A stretch of DNA of 21,999 bases from Pseudomonadota bacterium (GTDB lineage Bacteria; Desulfobacterota; Desulfovibrionia; Desulfovibrionales; Desulfovibrionaceae). The notes below the pieces were generated by a model. That model was not told where the DNA came from. It did no database searches and worked only from the letters and a program-made list of their open reading frames with translations. Positions 17,995 through 21,999 of the stretch are shown here, piece by piece (the stretch's first letter is position 1; each line of letters opens with the position of its first letter). The position numbers and the translations under genes are program-made. Location of the stretch: positions 1 to 21,999 of the forward strand of contig JAEZEM010000087.1 of assembly GCA_023417745.1 (NCBI GenBank), given 5' to 3'.

Positions 17995-18841
17995 TGACAG
18001 GCCAGCAGCCCTTGAGGAACTCCCGAACCGCTTTCCAATACTGCGGATTGTCGATGATGTTGTTGTGCGTGGCGTGAGGGATGACCTCGTAGGTCTTGGG
18101 GCCGGGCCAAACGGCGGCCAGATGCTCGGACCGGGCCGGCTTGATAAGCGTGTCGTCGCTGGCCACGAGAAATAGCGTCGGGGCCGTCACCTTGGGCGCG
18201 TCGGCCGTGGTGTCAAAGGGATGCTTCATGAGCAGCCGCACCGGCGCGTACGGATGGCCTTCCTGACCCACGGCCAGGAGCGAATCGTAGGGCGTGACGA
18301 GAATCAGCCCGACAACCGGCCGGTTGGCCGCGACATAGGCGGCCACGCCCGAACCCAGGCTGCGGCCCATGACCGCGATGCGCCCGCCCGGGCCGAGCTT
18401 TTGGGCCAGGGCGTCGTAAACGGCCAGGGCGTCGGCCTTGACGACCGCCTCGCTGGGCTTGCCGGCCGAGCCGCCGTAGCTACGGTAGTCCACGCCGGCA
18501 ATGGTGGCGAAACGCAGCTCGTTTGGCGACCACAGGAAAAACCCGGTCTGCTCTTCAAGGTTGCCGGCGAAATACAGCACCGCCGGCTGCGGTTTGCCGT
18601 CGACCAGACGCGGCAGATAATAGCCGGTAAGCGCCGTGCCGTCGGCAGCCGTGACGGCAAACGGCTCCAGGCGCGGATAGTAGCGTTTGATTTCCTCAAC
18701 CCGGGCCGGGTCGGCAGCCCGTCCCGGAAAGACCATGCCGTCCTGGGCCAGATAGAGCATGACGCAATAGCCCAAGTAGGCGAGCATGGCGGCCAGGCCC
18801 ACCACTGCGGCGATTTTCATGGCGATCCCCGTTTTCTTCAT
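17978..18841 (-). CDS. Membrane-anchored alpha/beta hydrolase (ABHD13/BEM46-like)
   Basis: Predicted serine hydrolase of 287 residues. An N-terminal hydrophobic segment (about 8-32, after MKKTGIAMK) anchors or exports it; the hydrolase domain follows, facing the periplasm if that segment is an uncleaved anchor. Nucleophile elbow GRSLGSG with Ser161, acid in LVASDDTLIKP (Asp229 or Asp230), and His259 in PHATHNN complete the triad. VDYRSYGGSAGKPSE is typical of the BEM46/YfhR group. Substrate is unknown. Start: the frame opens at a GTG (18859); ATG 18841 gives a positively charged signal region, while an ATG at 18820 has a slightly better ribosome site (GGGGAT), so the true start is one of these two. 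It converges with the SPFH gene, and upstream lies a GC-rich repeat. Confidence 0.85.
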   Translation of the reverse strand: MKKTGIAMKIAAVVGLAAMLAYLGYCVMLYLAQDGMVFPGRAADPARVEEIKRYYPRLEPFAVTAADGTALTGYYLPRLVDGKPQPAVLYFAGNLEEQTGFFLWSPNELRFATIAGVDYRSYGGSAGKPSEAVVKADALAVYDALAQKLGPGGRIAVMGRSLGSGVAAYVAANRPVVGLILVTPYDSLLAVGQEGHPYAPVRLLMKHPFDTTADAPKVTAPTLFLVASDDTLIKPARSEHLAAVWPGPKTYEVIPHATHNNIIDNPQYWKAVREFLKGCWPVRELPK

Positions 18842-18900
18842 GGGGCCATATGACCGCACATCCCCCGGAGCCTCAAGCCCTAATACGCGGCCGGGACGTG

Positions 18901-19010
18901 TTTTTTTTGCCTCCGGCGGCCTGGAGAGGCTCTGCCTCTCCAGGACCTCTCCGCCAGGGCGCTGCCCTGGACCCGCTGGGGGCCTGAGGCCCCCAGGCCC
19001 CCCACCTGGG
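18901..19010. repeat. Triple-hairpin GC-rich intergenic repeat
   Basis: Three perfect hairpins with 3-base loops lie side by side: 18920-18944 (11-bp stem, CCTGGAGAGGC arm), 18954-18970 (7-bp, CCAGGGC arm) and 18976-18996 (9-bp, CTGGGGGCC arm). They follow a run of eight T (18901-18908) and CCTCCGGCGG. It is non-coding, between the hydrolase start and the ABC-operon terminator. The layout resembles a mosaic repetitive element I recall as dispersed in Desulfovibrio-type and other GC-rich genomes; only one copy is visible here, so dispersal is not shown by this window. Confidence 0.6.
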
Positions 19011-19083
19011 AAACAGGGGTAAGGGGGTGTCGCGGGAAATGGCTTTCTGGTCGCTTGGTCCGCCGAGGTTCGGGCCGACCAAC

Positions 19084-19122
19084 AAAAAAAGCCGGCCGGC
19101 CGCCCATGGCGTGCCGGCCGGC
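19084..19122 (-). terminator. Rho-independent terminator of the amino-acid ABC operon
   Basis: On the minus strand GCCGGCCGGC (19122-19113) pairs perfectly with its partner (19100-19091), then TTTTTTT at 19090-19084. It follows the last permease gene by about 130 bp on the same strand. The 19123-19250 stretch between them holds no recognised gene. Confidence 0.9.
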
Positions 19123-19250
19123 CTTTGTGCCGTCGTAATCGCGACTCAGGTCGCTTGGAAAATCCGGCGTTCGATCTGGCGCGCGTCGCCTGTGCCGCGC
19201 CCCTCAGAAGCCGAAGAGCGAATAACCGTTCGCGCCGAGCCGGACGCGCC

Positions 19251-19946
19251 CTACCGCCCCCGGGCCTGATAGCGGTTGATGCGCCGCTCCAGGTAGCGGG
19301 AAAATTCCGTCAGGCAGTAGCAAATGACGAAATAGAGCACCGCGATGGTGATGAAGATTTCCGTTGGCGCGGTCAGCGTGCGGTTATTGACCTGGGTCGC
19401 CGCCTTGGTCAGCTCATTAACGCCGATGATAAAGGCCAGAGAGGTATCTTTCGTCAAAGAAACGAACTGGTTGACGAAAGACGGAATCATGTTGAACAGC
19501 GCCTGGGGCAGGATGATGTGGGTCATGGCCTGAAAATGGGACAGCCCCGTGCCGCGCGCCGCCTCCATCTGCCCCTTGGGCAGGGCCTCGACCCCGGCCC
19601 GCACGATCTCGGCGATGTAGGCGCTGGTGAAGACGATAAGTGCGATAAGCGCGCTTTCGGCCTCGGGCAGGGCGTAGCCAAACACCACCGGAGCCAGGAA
19701 GTAGAACCAGAAGACGACCATTAAAAGCGGCGTGCCCCGGATGATCTCGATAAAGGCCATGGCCGGCCAGCGCAGGGAAGGCTTTTTGGCGATGCGCATG
19801 AGCCCGACGCCAAGCCCCAGCCAGAAGGCCCCGAAAATGCCGCCCACAGCCAGGATGACGGTCATGACCAGACCGCCCAGCGGCCCCTTGGGATAGGCCC
19901 CGATCAGGAAGTAGTCGAAATTGCGAAAAACGATGTCCCAATGCAT
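19251..19946 (-). CDS. Polar amino-acid ABC transporter permease (second)
   Basis: Inner-membrane permease of the His/Glu/Gln/Arg/opine TM subfamily; 231 residues with about five membrane segments starting at GGLVMTVILAVGGIFGAFWLGLGVGLM. The cytoplasmic EAA loop that contacts the ATPase is EAARGTGLSHFQAMTHIILPQA, near residues 147-168. FIEIIRGTPLLMVVFWFYFLAP is the characteristic region of this family. The ATG at 19946 follows AGGGGG and lies 10 bp after the other permease gene, in the same operon; upstream in-frame codons add a Cys/Thr-rich stretch unlike the family. It probably forms a heterodimer with the neighbouring permease. Substrate cannot be fixed by sequence reading alone; glutamine/glutamate or aspartate are likely. 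Confidence 0.92.
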   Translation of the reverse strand: MHWDIVFRNFDYFLIGAYPKGPLGGLVMTVILAVGGIFGAFWLGLGVGLMRIAKKPSLRWPAMAFIEIIRGTPLLMVVFWFYFLAPVVFGYALPEAESALIALIVFTSAYIAEIVRAGVEALPKGQMEAARGTGLSHFQAMTHIILPQALFNMIPSFVNQFVSLTKDTSLAFIIGVNELTKAATQVNNRTLTAPTEIFITIAVLYFVICYCLTEFSRYLERRINRYQARGR

Positions 19947-19956
19947 GGCGCGCCCC

Positions 19957-20658
19957 CTACCGTGACCGCACGTGCAGCACGCGCCGGTTGTAGAGGTTGA
20001 CGCCAAGGGACACGATCAGGGAAATCGTCAGGTAAATCAGCGTGGACACGGTGAAGGCCTCGAAGCCGTGGAAGGTGTGGGCCTCGATCTGCCGGGCCAT
20101 GTAGGTCAGGTCCATGACGCCGATGGTCATGACCAGGGACGAGTTCTTGATGAGATTTAAGAACTGGGAAATCAGCGGCGGTATGATGACCCGGAAGGCC
20201 TGGGGCAAAATGACGTAGGCCATGGCCTGGAGAAAGGACAGGCCGCAGGCGCGCGAAGCTTCGAGCTGGTTCTTGGGGATGGAGAAGATGCCGGAGCGGA
20301 TCTCCTCGGCGATAAAGGCGGCGGTATAGAAGGTCAGGGCGATGACGCCGCAGGCGAACTCGAAGTCGCGGGCGTAGAGCCACTGATTGACCGCTTCGGG
20401 CAGCACGCTGTAGGAGCCGAAATACCAGAAAAATATCTGTACCAGCAGTGGCGTGTTGCGGAAAAATTCCGTGAAGGAGGCCGCGAACCAGACGAGCGGC
20501 TTCACCTTGGACAGCCGCATCACGGCGATCACCGTGCCCAAGACCAGGGACAGGACGATGGAAACGCCGGAAATCTGCAGGGTCACGCCCAGACCCGACA
20601 GGATCCACTGGCCGTATTCCCCGCTGACCACCTGGCCGAAATCGAATTGGTACGCCAA
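19957..20658 (-). CDS. Polar amino-acid ABC transporter permease (first), TTG start
   Basis: Inner-membrane permease of 233 residues, partner of the downstream permease. The sequence AYQFDFGQVVSGEYGQWILSGLGVTLQISGVSIVLSLVLGTVIAVMRLS is typical of the family, followed by FTEFFRNTPLLVQIFFWYFG and an EAA loop in LEASRACGLSFLQAMAYVILPQA. No ATG or GTG fits: homologues I recall begin MAYQFDF, and here that Met is encoded by TTG at 20658, seven bases behind a GGGGAT ribosome site. The open frame upstream is Arg/Pro-rich translated spacer containing the intergenic hairpin. Third gene of the leftward operon ATPase, binding protein, permease, permease. Confidence 0.92.
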   Translation of the reverse strand: MAYQFDFGQVVSGEYGQWILSGLGVTLQISGVSIVLSLVLGTVIAVMRLSKVKPLVWFAASFTEFFRNTPLLVQIFFWYFGSYSVLPEAVNQWLYARDFEFACGVIALTFYTAAFIAEEIRSGIFSIPKNQLEASRACGLSFLQAMAYVILPQAFRVIIPPLISQFLNLIKNSSLVMTIGVMDLTYMARQIEAHTFHGFEAFTVSTLIYLTISLIVSLGVNLYNRRVLHVRSR

Positions 20659-20702
20659 AGACTCATCCCCGCATGGCGGCCGGGGCGGACCCCGGCGCAA
20701 GG

Positions 20703-20729
20703 GCGGCCGGGAGGATGCCTCCCGGCCGC
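20703..20729 (-). promoter_or_regulatory. Perfect 12-bp hairpin between binding-protein and permease genes
   Basis: GCGGCCGGGAGG (20703-20714) and CCTCCCGGCCGC (20718-20729) surround a 3-base loop, 28 bp after the binding-protein stop. There is no T-run, so it is unlikely to be a full terminator. Such hairpins in ABC operons commonly protect the upstream binding-protein mRNA from 3' exonucleases or reduce permease expression; that role is inferred. Confidence 0.65.
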
Positions 20730-20757
20730 GCGTCACTCATGGAAAGCGTTTCGCCGC

Positions 20758-21576
20758 CTAGGGCCAAAGCTCCATCTTCCAGGTCAGGGGCAGATAGTCC
20801 TTGGTGCCCTTGCCGAACCACTTGTCGTAGATCTTCTGGTATTCGCCCTTTTCCCACATGTCCATGAGCGCCAGGTTCACGAAGTCGCGGAATTTGGAAT
20901 CGTTCTCGGCCACGCCCAGGCCGTAGGGTTCGGGGGAAATGTAGTCGCCGACGATGTCCCAGGCTTCGGGCTTGTCGTCGCTGTTCTTGATGCCGACCAG
21001 GATGGACTCGTCGGTGGTCACGGCCTGGACCTTGCCCTGCTTGAGCGCCAGGAAGGCCTCGGGGTAGGTCTCAAAGGAGATGACGGTGCAGTCGGGCTGG
21101 GCCTTTTTCACGTTCTGCTCGGAGGTGGAGCCCTTGACGGAACCGACCTTCTTGCCGGCCAGATCGGCCACGGACTTGACGCCGCCGTCCTTTTTCACGA
21201 GCAGCTTCTGGCCGGTCATGAAGTAGGTGATGGAGAAGTCGACCTGATCCTCGCGCTCTTTCTTGTGGGTCATGGTGGCGGCCACGATGTCCACGGCGCC
21301 CTGGGTGAGCATGGGGATGCGGGTGGAGGAAGTGACGGGCTTGAGCTCCAGCTTGGCGCCCAGGCGGTCGGCCAGGGCCTGCATGATATCGATTTCAAAG
21401 CCCACGATCTGGTTGGTCTTTTCATCCACGAAGCCGAAGGGACGCTGGGAGTCCTTGACGCCGGCAACGAGCGTGCCGCGGGATTTGATGTCGTCGAGCT
21501 TGCCGGCCAGGGCGGGCATGGCCGCAACGAGGGTGAACAGGCAGGCGAGGACGGTAAGCCGGGCTGCTTTGCGCAT
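20758..21576 (-). CDS. Periplasmic amino-acid-binding protein (SBP family 3)
   Basis: Solute-binding protein of 272 residues that captures a polar amino acid in the periplasm and delivers it to the permease pair. A Sec signal peptide MRKAARLTVLACLFTLVAAMPALA is followed by a likely signal-peptidase I site after ALA (residue 24). The mature part follows SBP_bac_3: LVAGVKDSQRPFGFVDEKTNQIVGFEIDIMQALADRLG, the ligand-site region SSTRIPMLTQGAVDIVAATMTHKKEREDQVDFSITYF, and a second lobe with GKKVGSVKGSTSEQNVK. The ATG at 21576 has AAGGAGG at ideal spacing, the strongest ribosome site of the operon, consistent with high expression. The acidic or polar side-chain specificity (glutamate, aspartate, glutamine) cannot be settled here. 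Confidence 0.94.
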   Translation of the reverse strand: MRKAARLTVLACLFTLVAAMPALAGKLDDIKSRGTLVAGVKDSQRPFGFVDEKTNQIVGFEIDIMQALADRLGAKLELKPVTSSTRIPMLTQGAVDIVAATMTHKKEREDQVDFSITYFMTGQKLLVKKDGGVKSVADLAGKKVGSVKGSTSEQNVKKAQPDCTVISFETYPEAFLALKQGKVQAVTTDESILVGIKNSDDKPEAWDIVGDYISPEPYGLGVAENDSKFRDFVNLALMDMWEKGEYQKIYDKWFGKGTKDYLPLTWKMELWP

Positions 21577-21628
21577 GGAAGCCTCCTTCAGGCGTTTGGA
21601 TGGTTTGCGGGCATCGCCCGCGAATGGA

Positions 21629-21999
<371 letters not shown>

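Overview
The window is a piece of chromosome from a GC-rich, strictly anaerobic or anaerobe-leaning bacterium. The gene content fits a Desulfovibrio-type deltaproteobacterium (Solidesulfovibrio/Desulfovibrio group): B12-dependent (class II) and oxygen-sensitive (class III) ribonucleotide reductases with no class I enzyme in view, a long-form HflX, a c-di-AMP riboswitch, and a GC-rich triple-hairpin intergenic repeat of a kind I recall from these genomes. This placement is inference from content and composition. No phage, transposon, CRISPR or defence genes are visible; it reads as ordinary core chromosome whose main interest lies in its RNA and regulatory elements.

Left block (1-6231, all minus strand). 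Read in the direction of transcription: holA (clamp-loader delta subunit), radC (JAMM-domain protein), acylphosphatase plus lon protease (a likely two-gene operon behind an AT-rich 26-bp dyad), a strong lon terminator, then nrdJ, which runs off the left edge. A divergent promoter region (6232-6415) separates holA from the rightward genes.

Middle block (6416-17895, all plus strand). A large GT-C/GT39-like membrane glycosyltransferase with an unusual ~430-residue C-terminal part is followed by a 500-bp gap. That gap holds a clear c-di-AMP (ydaO-class) riboswitch placed directly before a KimA-type potassium importer of the APC superfamily, with a promoter whose predicted start falls at the base of the aptamer. 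After a 405-bp gap come nrdG and nrdD, which overlap by 26 bp and end in a textbook terminator. Then come hflX (ribosome-rescue GTPase) and a stomatin-operon pair (short NfeD protein plus SPFH protein).

Right block (17978-21999, all minus strand). It holds a membrane-anchored alpha/beta hydrolase, a GC-rich triple-hairpin repeat, and a polar amino-acid ABC transporter operon in the order ATPase (cut by the right edge), binding protein, permease, permease, closed by a strong terminator. A perfect 12-bp hairpin sits between the binding-protein and first permease genes, where differential mRNA stability is common.

The genes fall into three themes: dNTP supply and DNA maintenance (nrdJ, nrdD/nrdG, holA, radC), protein and membrane quality control (lon, hflX, nfeD/SPFH), and transport (KimA-like K+ import under c-di-AMP control, amino-acid ABC uptake). 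The best target for follow-up is the riboswitch leader at 8856-9320: aptamer, a competing hairpin overlapping its 3' helix, and a possible 36-codon leader ORF.
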